Shown: positions 26,059 to 34,054 of the stretch, one piece after another
Layout of the letters: every line of letters begins with the position of its first letter
How positions within the stretch are numbered: the stretch's first letter is position 1
Assembly (NCBI GenBank): GCA_913049555.1
Contig: CAJWYM010000030.1
Location: 1-41,325, forward strand
Direction: 5' to 3'
Length of the DNA: 41,325 nt
Source of the DNA: an uncultured Opitutia bacterium
Lineage (GTDB): Bacteria > Verrucomicrobiota > Verrucomicrobiia > Opitutales > CAJWYM01
Program-made: the position numbers and the translations under genes
The notes under the pieces: model-generated
What the model was told of the DNA's origin: nothing
Seen by the model: only the letters and a program-made list of their open reading frames with translations
Database searches by the model: none

Positions 26059-27879
26059 TCACTCGAAAGCAATCTCCGGTATTTGAGGGGGCCAGTTTTC
26101 CCAATTTGGAAATTGGGATTCTAGAGTTGGAGGCCATGCTTTAGATTTTGTATTGAACCATTTGGGTGCATTTTCTAATTCAGCATAGAACTGAGCTGTA
26201 TTTTCTGTCATTGCTTTGTATTGAGGCGATGAAATGAAGTTATCTGGATCGTTGAGAGTATAATCCACGTCAAAGTGATAATCAAAAGATGCAGAATATA
26301 CTCGAAGTCGATTTTTCAATTCTTCCAAAATTTTTGAGTACTCCGGATTGAAAGCCAAGTTGAATTGTTCTGCATTGTTTTTACCCACTAGGTAGAGTTG
26401 ATCTGGATCGTAATAGGCGGGATATACTTGCATTGTAAATTTGGGTTGCTCGGCTTTGGGCATGTTTAGATGGTTGATAGCAAAGAGCTCTTTTTCCTGT
26501 GAGCGAGTCCTTATTTCGTCGTAACTGAGCACTTCTGGAGTTCCGAATTTTGTGGCTTCCTTCATTTTTTCTATATCTTTCTTAGGATATCTCCATGCCA
26601 CATACTTGAATTCTTGCCCCTGAATTTTTGCTTTTATCATTCGGGTGTACCCAAACTCTGCATAAGTATCCTTTCTAATGTCCTCTTTTTCAGAAGTTCC
26701 TAAAATTGCGGGGAGAAAAGAGCGACCATCTATTTTATAATGTTTTAATTCCTCTTCACTCAATGGATGACCAATAATATCCAATGTAGTGGGCAAGACA
26801 TCAACAAGTTGTACTAGATGATCGTCTACTCGGTTTTTTTCGAATTTATCTTTCCAAAATAAAATCATAGGAATTCTTCCACCCGATTCATAAACAGAGG
26901 CTTTTCCAGGCTCTATGTTATGATCTGGAGCTAATATAAGGACTGTTTTTTCGAAAATGCCGACTTGCTTCAAGGTGTCAACGATTCTACCAATTTGTTG
27001 GTCCAACCAAATAGAGCTTAAATTTCTGTATTTGTTATCGTAGTTTTCGACTTTTTTTAGGGCAGCAATGCGATCCTTCTGAAAATTTGCCAATTCAGGG
27101 AGAATCCCCTCTGGTGTATGCGTTATATTTCCATTCATTAAACTGGGTTCTACTCTGGGTCCATGAATTACAGTCTGGTTCATTTGGAAATAAAAGGGCT
27201 TCTCTTTGTTTTCTTTAATAAAGTCCACACAACCTTTCGTTATCCATTCTAGGTTGTGATAACGAAGATCTTTCAATGGGGGAGCCTCCGCCCCATCAAA
27301 ATTACCGGTAAGCATGGCATTGGCATTTTGAAACCCAGTGAGTTCTTGGATTTTGGATGCGACAGCATTTTGATAATTTTGCAGTTTTTCATGCATTCCT
27401 GAGTCTGTAATTTTTGCATCAGGATTTAACCGAGGAAGCTCATAGGTTTTCATCCAGGTAATATGCCACTTTCCTGAGATACCGGTTTTGTATCCCAATT
27501 TATTAAAGAAAGTCGCAATGTTCGTCTCTGGCTTATTTATGTAAGTGTTCCATTGAATTGTGGCTACTTGGTTTTTAGATTTGGGAGGTCGGTTTTCATC
27601 AAAATAACGAGTTGCGTATTTTCCTGTTAAAAAGGAATAGCGGCTCGGCGTGCAAGCAGAGGCTGTGGTATAAGCCTGAGTAAATCGAACTCCCTCGCTT
27701 GCCAGTCGATCGATGTTAGGCGTTAAATCCTTGGGACCGCCAAAACAAGAAAAGTCTGTAAAGTCTGCATCATCAATGAGGATGGTTATAATGTTGGGTG
27801 GATCCTTTGCAAGGATGCACCAGAAAGGTAAGATAAAAATCAATGCAAGGGCTTGTTTTTTAAAAGAATTCGATTTCAT
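26059..27879 (-). CDS. Secreted sulfatase (family S1), ~606 residues
   Basis: A large S1 sulfatase. From ATG 27879 it has a signal peptide (MKSNSFKKQALALIFILPFW to about residue 26), then NIITILIDDADFTDFSCFGG for metal binding. The canonical formylglycine motif SACTPSRYSFLTGKYATR has Cys76. Further on are GYKTGISGKWH, VIHGPRVEP (histidine ligand region) and LILAPDHNIEPGKASVYESG. The C-terminal about 130 residues form an extra domain rich in Tyr and Trp. The frame opens at a TTG (27891) overlapping the stop of the upstream sulfatase, but the signal peptide begins at ATG 27879. It is the second gene of a two-sulfatase operon. The sugar specificity is unknown. Confidence 0.9.
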   Translation of the reverse strand: MKSNSFKKQALALIFILPFWCILAKDPPNIITILIDDADFTDFSCFGGPKDLTPNIDRLASEGVRFTQAYTTASACTPSRYSFLTGKYATRYFDENRPPKSKNQVATIQWNTYINKPETNIATFFNKLGYKTGISGKWHITWMKTYELPRLNPDAKITDSGMHEKLQNYQNAVASKIQELTGFQNANAMLTGNFDGAEAPPLKDLRYHNLEWITKGCVDFIKENKEKPFYFQMNQTVIHGPRVEPSLMNGNITHTPEGILPELANFQKDRIAALKKVENYDNKYRNLSSIWLDQQIGRIVDTLKQVGIFEKTVLILAPDHNIEPGKASVYESGGRIPMILFWKDKFEKNRVDDHLVQLVDVLPTTLDIIGHPLSEEELKHYKIDGRSFLPAILGTSEKEDIRKDTYAEFGYTRMIKAKIQGQEFKYVAWRYPKKDIEKMKEATKFGTPEVLSYDEIRTRSQEKELFAINHLNMPKAEQPKFTMQVYPAYYDPDQLYLVGKNNAEQFNLAFNPEYSKILEELKNRLRVYSASFDYHFDVDYTLNDPDNFISSPQYKAMTENTAQFYAELENAPKWFNTKSKAWPPTLESQFPNWENWPPQIPEIAFE

Positions 27880-27887
27880 TTTATAAA

Positions 27888-29693
27888 TCAAGGTTGGGAT
27901 GAAATTATTTTTTTGAAAAGTATATGATTTAGTTTGTTGAATGCGATAGGCACTCCCTGAGGCATAGATTCAATTGCAAGTGTAAGGTCTTGTTGCCCAG
28001 CTTTCAGTTTTATATTTCCTAATGTCCAATGACCGTTTTCTTTTTTAAGACTCCTCTGAATGGATGAATCTCCAATAGAAAGACTGTATTGGACTTCGTT
28101 TGTTGGTTTTGAAAGATCCAATAAAACTCGAAAAGTGCCGGATTCTGTAACATCCACAGGAATTGTTTGGGAGTCCCCCACGGCTTTCCAATTCGCAGAA
28201 TTATGGGATTGGATAATTACATTGCCAGTCGCAGATGTTCCCGTGCAGAACGGGATTTCGGACCCACGCAAATTAAGGCCTACCCGCTCGCAGAGATCGT
28301 ATTCTGAATGGCCAATATGAAATCGTGGTTGGGTGTAGGTATCTTTATCTGAATGCATCTTTAGATAGGCCAGTTTCATTTTTTGTGAAAGTGATTCTAC
28401 TAATTCAGGGAATTGTTTCGAGAGGTCTTTGTTTTCTTGGGGGTCTTCTTTTAAGTGGTACAATTTGTAACGACCTCGGTAAAAAATGAGTTTATAGGGT
28501 TCTTGAATCCATGCATTGATTTGGTTGGGGTATTTCATTGCTGATTTCTCGGGGAAGGGACCTTGTTTGTCCCACCCTTCCTTCCAGAAAGCAGTCCAAT
28601 AGGGGCGGAAAAACTCTCTAGCTTCAGGCCATTGTGTTTGTTTTCCCGATAAAAAGGGGAGCCATGATTTCCCAGTTACACTCGGGTCTTTTTTTTGTTT
28701 TACTTCGGCTAGGTCTAGAATAGTTGGGAAAAGGTCGGTCACATCCGTGAAAGATTTTATGATGGCTGGTTTTATTTTATTTTGCCAATGAATAAAACAC
28801 GGAACTCGCATCGCATTTTCATAAATATTACCTTTATTTCCTCGAAGACCCAAGGGTCTTCTCAAATCCCACTCTTCATCGGTCAATACCCCATTTTCAG
28901 TTTTTTTAGTGGAGCCATTGTCACTAATGAAAACAATTACAGTATTGTCTCTCATGCCTGATTCATCCAGATGGGACAAGAGTCTCCCTATGTTTTTATC
29001 CATAAATTCAATCATTCCATTGAGTTTTGAAAAATGCAATGAAAGCCCTTTTTTTAAATATTTGTTCACATATTCCTCAGGTGCTTCGATTGGCCCATGA
29101 GGGGTTAACAGTGAAAGCATCAAGAAAAACGGTTTCTTCTCTTTTCTATCTATGAATTGGATGGCTAAATCTGTAAAACTTTCATCTGCCCAACCTTTTA
29201 GATGAATCGCTTTTCCATTGTGTGAGATTGGCGTATTCTTATGTTTGTATAGAGAGGATACATAGGCTTGATCAAATCCTCGATTCCAAGGCATCCATGC
29301 AGGGGATCGACCGCTGTGCCATTTACCTATAAAGCCAGTGCGATAACCATGCTCACTTAAAATATCCGCAATCGTTTTTTCATCTAGAGCAAGATAGTCT
29401 TTGCCCTCGTGAACCCCCCATACTCCAACCGTATGGTGATTTTTACCAGTGAGTAGAGAGGCCCTGGTCGTTGCACAGACTGGAGTAGTGTGGAAATGAT
29501 CAAATCTCACAGAATTTTCTCCTAATCGGTCTAAATTAGGAGTTTCTATCACAGTATTGCCATGAAGAGAGAGGTCGCCGTAACCCTGATCGTCTGAAAC
29601 AATCAGTAAGAGATTCGGTCTTTCATTTGCAGCAAGTATTGTTGAAATAAAAGCTACAAAAATTAGGAACGGTAGAAAGCGATGAGAATGCAT
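27888..29693 (-). CDS. Secreted arylsulfatase-like sulfatase with non-consensus FGly motif
   Basis: A 601-residue S1 sulfatase with signal peptide (1-21). It has LLLIVSDDQGYGDLSLHGNT (metal ligands), GYRTGFIGKWHSG (active-site Lys/His), LLTPHGPIEAP and VIVFISDNGSTKKTENG. The C-terminal half carries an extra beta-rich domain (about 480-601) of the kind often appended to marine arylsulfatases. The maturation motif reads PVCATTRASLLTG, so the residue two after Cys73 is Thr, where consensus C-x-(P/A)-x-R has Pro or Ala. It heads the minus-strand operon, and the AAATATCTCAAT motif lies 68 bases upstream of its ATG. Confidence 0.9.
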   Translation of the reverse strand: MHSHRFLPFLIFVAFISTILAANERPNLLLIVSDDQGYGDLSLHGNTVIETPNLDRLGENSVRFDHFHTTPVCATTRASLLTGKNHHTVGVWGVHEGKDYLALDEKTIADILSEHGYRTGFIGKWHSGRSPAWMPWNRGFDQAYVSSLYKHKNTPISHNGKAIHLKGWADESFTDLAIQFIDRKEKKPFFLMLSLLTPHGPIEAPEEYVNKYLKKGLSLHFSKLNGMIEFMDKNIGRLLSHLDESGMRDNTVIVFISDNGSTKKTENGVLTDEEWDLRRPLGLRGNKGNIYENAMRVPCFIHWQNKIKPAIIKSFTDVTDLFPTILDLAEVKQKKDPSVTGKSWLPFLSGKQTQWPEAREFFRPYWTAFWKEGWDKQGPFPEKSAMKYPNQINAWIQEPYKLIFYRGRYKLYHLKEDPQENKDLSKQFPELVESLSQKMKLAYLKMHSDKDTYTQPRFHIGHSEYDLCERVGLNLRGSEIPFCTGTSATGNVIIQSHNSANWKAVGDSQTIPVDVTESGTFRVLLDLSKPTNEVQYSLSIGDSSIQRSLKKENGHWTLGNIKLKAGQQDLTLAIESMPQGVPIAFNKLNHILFKKIISSQP

Positions 29694-29760
29694 AAAAAAA
29701 TGGATGGATTTCGACTAAAAGGATACAGGAATCGTCTAAATCTTAAATGATATGTGCGGT

Positions 29761-29780
29761 TTATTAATTGAGATATTTTG
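29761..29780 (-). promoter_or_regulatory. Proposed operator before the sulfatase operon
   Basis: Minus-strand CAAAATATCTCAATTAATAA, differing at one of 20 positions from the site before the AraC-type regulator. An AT-rich -10-like TAATAA forms its downstream end. Confidence 0.5.
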
Positions 29781-30083
29781 TCCTGAATTTGTTCGGTGAA
29801 AATGAATTCATTCAATAGATAAATCCTTGGAATCCACTAAGAATGTTTGTGACCATTGATTGAGTTTAACAAGGAAGTTTATTTGTTATTTGAAAAGATG
29901 ACTTTCTACACGGTTCGAGTTGAAGGTTTATTTTTACAGATACCAATTTGTAGGACTTTGTATCTCAATTATGAGGGTAGAATTATTATTAGGATAAGGG
30001 TTTTCAGAGCGTATCCATTCTAAAGTTTCAATAAAGAATAGCACGGAAAGATTGATTTTAACAGGAGGATCATTCAAGACTGA

Positions 30084-30103
30084 TAAAATATCTCAATAAA
30101 TAA
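30084..30103 (+). promoter_or_regulatory. Proposed operator before the beta-mannosidase
   Basis: Plus-strand TAAAATATCTCAATAAATAA, 18 of 20 identical to the sulfatase-operon copy. It ends 48 bases before the beta-mannosidase ATG. Confidence 0.5.
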
Positions 30104-30151
30104 GAGGCTTTTTACAAACCATTCTTTTATCTTTCAGTATATTTTAGATCT

Positions 30152-32683
30152 ATGTTAGACCACAAGAATTTACTTTTGAATCGAATCTTATTGAATGGGG
30201 ACTGGGAGATTACTCATCTGGATGGAGAGAATCCATTTTCTAAATCTCTTAAAATTACAGGGAATGTTCCAGGCCTGGTCCATCATGACTTGGTCTCTCA
30301 GGGAATTTTGGATGACCCCTATGAGAAAATGAATGAATTGGATCAACAATGGGTTGGGGGTTCGACTTGGTCTTATGAAAAAGCTTTTTGGCTTAAGGAA
30401 GAAGATCTCGATAGTAAGTCTTTGATTCTTCATTTTGATACTTTAGACACTGTAACTGAGATTAAAATCAATGAAGATTGGTTAGGATCCACGGATAATT
30501 ATTTTCTACAACATCGTTTCGAGGCAAAGTCTCATTTAAAAGTGGGTGAGAATCGGATTACAGTTGTGATCTATCCTGCGTCTTTGGAGATGAATAAAAG
30601 GGCAGGAGAGTATCCCCTTGAAATCTATTCGGTAGCGGCAAGGGAATGGTTTCCGAAGGTTAAAAATTTCTTGAGAAAACCGGCTGCACATGGAGGTTGG
30701 GATTGGGGGCCCTCTTTAAATCCGCAAGGAATTCCTGGGAATGTTTATTTAGAAAAAAAGGACGCTGCCTCCATCCGATACGTAACCCACAGCCAGATTC
30801 ACTCGAATGGATCCGTTCAATTAGAGGTCACTGTTCATTACGAGTCTGTTGTAAGGGGTGATTTTGAAATGGAAGTTTGTTTGGATGAGTATTGTTTCTC
30901 AAAGACTGTAAAAATAGATCAAGGAATCGGTTCTTGTGCTTTGGATTTTACAATTGAAGATCCAAATCTTTGGTGGCCTGTTGGATTGGGTGAGCCATAT
31001 TTGTACGACCTTAGAGTTCGTTTGGATTTTCAGGAAAATTCTGATACCTACCATCAGAAGATTGGTTTGAGAGAACTTCGCTTGTTGCACCAAAAAGAGC
31101 ATGCGGGCGTTGCTATGTTTTTCGAAGTGAATGGGAAACCTGTGTTTGCCAAAGGAACTAATTGGATCCCAACGGATATTTTTGAATCGAGAATAAAAGA
31201 GGAACAAATTCGTTGGGAACTGGAGTCCGCAAAAGCAGCCCATAATAATATGATCCGAGTTTGGGGAGGCGGTCGTTATGAAAGAGATGTTTTTTATCAA
31301 ATTTGCGATGAGCTAGGCTTGATGGTCTGGCAAGATTTTATGTTTGCCTGCGCTATGTATCCAGTAAATGAATCTTTTGTTCGAGAAGTAAAAAAAGAAG
31401 TCACTCATCAGATTCGACATTTGAGTCATCATGCTTCGATCGCGCTATGGTGCGGTAATAACGAGAATGAGCAGGCAATATCATGGGAGGAGTGTTCGGG
31501 GAAAGAGGTCTTGAAGGAGCAACTCTTACAAGAATACCACAAGTTGTATGTGGATACCATTCATCCAATCGTTCTTGCAGAAGATCCATCTCGTGATTAT
31601 TGGCCCTCCTCTCCATCCAATGGAATAGGGATTTACGAAGACGCACAAGATCCGACAAGGGGAGATGTTCACTTTTGGAGTGTTTGGCATGGCCAAAAGG
31701 ATTTCTCTTATTACAGAACCTGTAAACCAAGATTCAGTTCAGAGTTTGGCTTTGGATCCCTTGCCAGTGAGGAGACCATGAATCCATATATATCAAAAGA
31801 TCAGCGTTTCATTGATTCAGAACAGTTTGAATTTCATCAACGAAGCAATCAAACGGGAGCAGATGGAAATCAAAGGATTAAAGATGGAATTTTACGAGAG
31901 TTTGGAAAATTCGATCGTTATGAATCCACTATTTATTTATCACAAGCTTTGCAAATGTTAGCGATCCAAACTGCATGTGAGCATTGGCGAAGGTGCATGC
32001 CTTATAACATGGGAACTTTAATCTGGCAGCTGAATGATATTTGGCCGGGTAGTTCTTGGTCCAGTCTGGAGTTCGATGGTCGATGGAAAATGTTGCACTA
32101 TGCAATGAAGAGATTTTTCGCTCCAACTTTGATTTCTTGTTTTGAGGAAGGGAAAAATCTGTGTATCTGGCTCACCAGTGATTGTATCCAAAAGACGGAA
32201 GGAATTGTAAGGGTTAGCTTGTGTGATTTTAAAGGAAACTTATTGATGAAAAAAGAATACCCTGCATCTACTTCATTCAATAAGAGTTACGAAATTGTCA
32301 AAATCGCATATTCTGAATTAGAGGATTTTGGGATGAGGAAGCAGGACTCTTATGTTTTAGTTCAATATTTCTCTAATGATGATTCTGAGGTCTCACGATC
32401 TATTCATCTCTTTGACAATTACAAAGAGTTGTCCCTAGAGGGAGCGAATGTGAGGGTAGGTTTGAGAAAGATGGAAAGTCAAGTAGAGGCTACGATCCAA
32501 TCGGAAAATTTTGTTCCTTTCTTGTGGTTGAAACAAGGAGTTGCAGCAGGCACCTGGAGTGACAATGCTTTCCATCTTATCCCACAAGAAAAAGTATTGC
32601 TCACATTTAGTCCAAGGAGATTCAGTGATTTGGAGCTTTTTCAGTGCAGTCATATGGAACTAAATTCTCTTTATTTGGATTGA
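30152..32683 (+). CDS. GH2 beta-mannosidase
   Basis: An 843-residue exo-beta-mannosidase. N-terminal jelly-roll domain: NGDWEITHLDG, NVPGLVHHDLVSQGILDDPY and the mannosidase hallmark AAHGGWDWGPSLNPQGI at about residues 180-196. Immunoglobulin-like domain: WWPVGLGEPYLYDL. TIM-barrel: KGTNWIPTDIFESR, MIRVWGGGRYERDVFYQICD, then WCGNNENEQ with acid/base Glu438, and FSSEFGFGS with nucleophile Glu531. No signal peptide is visible, so it is probably cytoplasmic and acts on imported mannobiose or longer oligomers. It is preceded by the proposed operator. Length and motifs are normal for the family. Confidence 0.93.
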   Translation: MLDHKNLLLNRILLNGDWEITHLDGENPFSKSLKITGNVPGLVHHDLVSQGILDDPYEKMNELDQQWVGGSTWSYEKAFWLKEEDLDSKSLILHFDTLDTVTEIKINEDWLGSTDNYFLQHRFEAKSHLKVGENRITVVIYPASLEMNKRAGEYPLEIYSVAAREWFPKVKNFLRKPAAHGGWDWGPSLNPQGIPGNVYLEKKDAASIRYVTHSQIHSNGSVQLEVTVHYESVVRGDFEMEVCLDEYCFSKTVKIDQGIGSCALDFTIEDPNLWWPVGLGEPYLYDLRVRLDFQENSDTYHQKIGLRELRLLHQKEHAGVAMFFEVNGKPVFAKGTNWIPTDIFESRIKEEQIRWELESAKAAHNNMIRVWGGGRYERDVFYQICDELGLMVWQDFMFACAMYPVNESFVREVKKEVTHQIRHLSHHASIALWCGNNENEQAISWEECSGKEVLKEQLLQEYHKLYVDTIHPIVLAEDPSRDYWPSSPSNGIGIYEDAQDPTRGDVHFWSVWHGQKDFSYYRTCKPRFSSEFGFGSLASEETMNPYISKDQRFIDSEQFEFHQRSNQTGADGNQRIKDGILREFGKFDRYESTIYLSQALQMLAIQTACEHWRRCMPYNMGTLIWQLNDIWPGSSWSSLEFDGRWKMLHYAMKRFFAPTLISCFEEGKNLCIWLTSDCIQKTEGIVRVSLCDFKGNLLMKKEYPASTSFNKSYEIVKIAYSELEDFGMRKQDSYVLVQYFSNDDSEVSRSIHLFDNYKELSLEGANVRVGLRKMESQVEATIQSENFVPFLWLKQGVAAGTWSDNAFHLIPQEKVLLTFSPRRFSDLELFQCSHMELNSLYLD

Positions 32684-33201
32684 TAGAGAAATGAGATTTA
32701 TGAAAATCTTAGTTCAAGGGAACCAGCTTGTAGTTTCTTTTTAATGGAAATAAATAGTAGGCCTCCGTCATAAAGCGAAAGTTATCAATCCTACGCATTT
32801 TTACTCCTAATGATTTAATTTTTAGCTACTACTTTAGATCAAAATCCTAATTTTTTTAAAAGAAATGCATTCACAAAATAGAAGCGAATTCGCTCATGGA
32901 CTCGATTTTCTGTGTTAAAAAAATATTGGATGTACTCTTTTAATAGGATTTTCCATTAAGACCTCTAAAATTAATTTTTAGGGTCCTAGCGATTGTTTTA
33001 TCCATTCTTGACGAGGATTGTATAGATGAGTTTGTGGATCCCTTCAAAACGTCAAAATTTTGTGATTAAAAATGGAGCTTTGTTCTTGAGTAAACTTATG
33101 GAGACAGCCTTATAAAAGATCGAATTTCTAATTTTTATCCTTCCAAACGACCTATAAAGTATAATAAACTAAAGCCTGTTTCGGATCCAATTTAAGAGAT
33201 T
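32684..33201. other. 518-base AT-rich region, no gene seen
   Basis: No supportable open frame, hairpin terminator or known regulatory element. It separates the polysaccharide locus from the formate-dehydrogenase-type pair and marks a natural right border of the accessory block. Confidence 0.5.
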
Positions 33202-34047
33202 ATGGCTCATCTAGAATCAGAGGAAACGACCGACGGAATTAGAAAAGTTCGAATTCTTCGCTACCGAAATGGCTCTTACAATTACCTTGAGGATTCAATC
33301 GCAGCTGAAGAACCCTTAGAAATCCTTGTGGCCTATGGTTGGCATGCCCCTTTTAAAGCCACCACATTGACAATGAGGACAATGGGGAATGATTATAATT
33401 TAGCGGTCGGTTTTCTTTTCAGTGAGGGGTTTATATTTTCAAAAGAAGACTTATTAGAATTTCACAAAGAAGGACAACATCGCATTTTCTTTCGTTTGGT
33501 TGAAGAGCGAGCAAAAGAGATAAAGTCAAAGAATCAATTCTCCAATTCTGCTTGTGGAGTTTGTAGCAATCAAGAATTAAAAGATCTAAACCTTGAGGAT
33601 TTGAGTCCACTGCCAAAAACAAGAAGATTTAGAAATCTTCCCTTTGAAAAAATCATCCATGCAATGTTAAAAGAGCAAAGTATTTTTTCGACTACAGGTG
33701 GCATTCATTGTTCCGCTTTGGTGGATGATCAAGGCGATATTCTGTATCAAGCAGAGGATATAGGACGACACAATACAGTCGACAAATTAGTCGGGCAATG
33801 CCTGGAGAAAAAATACGCTCCTCAGGATTGCTTTTTATTAGTCAGTGGACGGTGTGGATTTGAAATTATCCAAAAAGTGGCCAAAGCAAAAATCAGTGTC
33901 GTCCTCTCTATTGGAGCTCCCTCTAGTTTGGCTGTCGAGTTGGCGGATTGGATGAATATCTGCATTGTTGGATTTTTAAAGAAGAATCAGCACAATATCT
34001 ATACCCATCCTTTTCGAGTTCTTGAGACCCCATTGTCAAAAAAATGA
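33202..34047 (+). CDS. fdhD: Sulfurtransferase FdhD, molybdenum-cofactor sulfuration
   Basis: A 281-residue FdhD-family protein. It has the conserved TMRTMGNDYNLAVGFLFSEG, the sulfur-relay cysteine pair in NSACGVCSN (Cys118 and Cys121), the FSTTGGIHCSALVDDQGDIL block, EDIGRHNTVDKLVG and LVSGRCGFEIIQKVAKA. FdhD passes sulfur from a cysteine desulfurase to the Mo-bis-MGD cofactor of formate-dehydrogenase-type enzymes. Its presumed client starts seven bases downstream of the stop, so the two form an operon. Confidence 0.93.
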   Translation: MAHLESEETTDGIRKVRILRYRNGSYNYLEDSIAAEEPLEILVAYGWHAPFKATTLTMRTMGNDYNLAVGFLFSEGFIFSKEDLLEFHKEGQHRIFFRLVEERAKEIKSKNQFSNSACGVCSNQELKDLNLEDLSPLPKTRRFRNLPFEKIIHAMLKEQSIFSTTGGIHCSALVDDQGDILYQAEDIGRHNTVDKLVGQCLEKKYAPQDCFLLVSGRCGFEIIQKVAKAKISVVLSIGAPSSLAVELADWMNICIVGFLKKNQHNIYTHPFRVLETPLSKK

Positions 34048-34054
34048 TTAAAAA

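Larger units (their letters stand above)
29694..30151. other. Divergent regulatory region, sulfatase operon / beta-mannosidase
   Basis: 458 bases without genes between divergently transcribed genes. It holds two full copies of the proposed operator, in mirror orientation and each facing its own gene (29761-29780 minus, 30084-30103 plus). A third partial copy is between them (TATCTCAATTA, 29961-29971). The arrangement is what a shared activator controlling both transcripts would use. Confidence 0.55.

Noticed and set aside
25689-32837. TAGCTACTACTTTA occurs both at 25689-25702 and at 32824-32837 in gene-free DNA
   Set aside because: A single exact 14-base match is about what chance gives in an AT-rich 41 kb window, and the flanks do not match.
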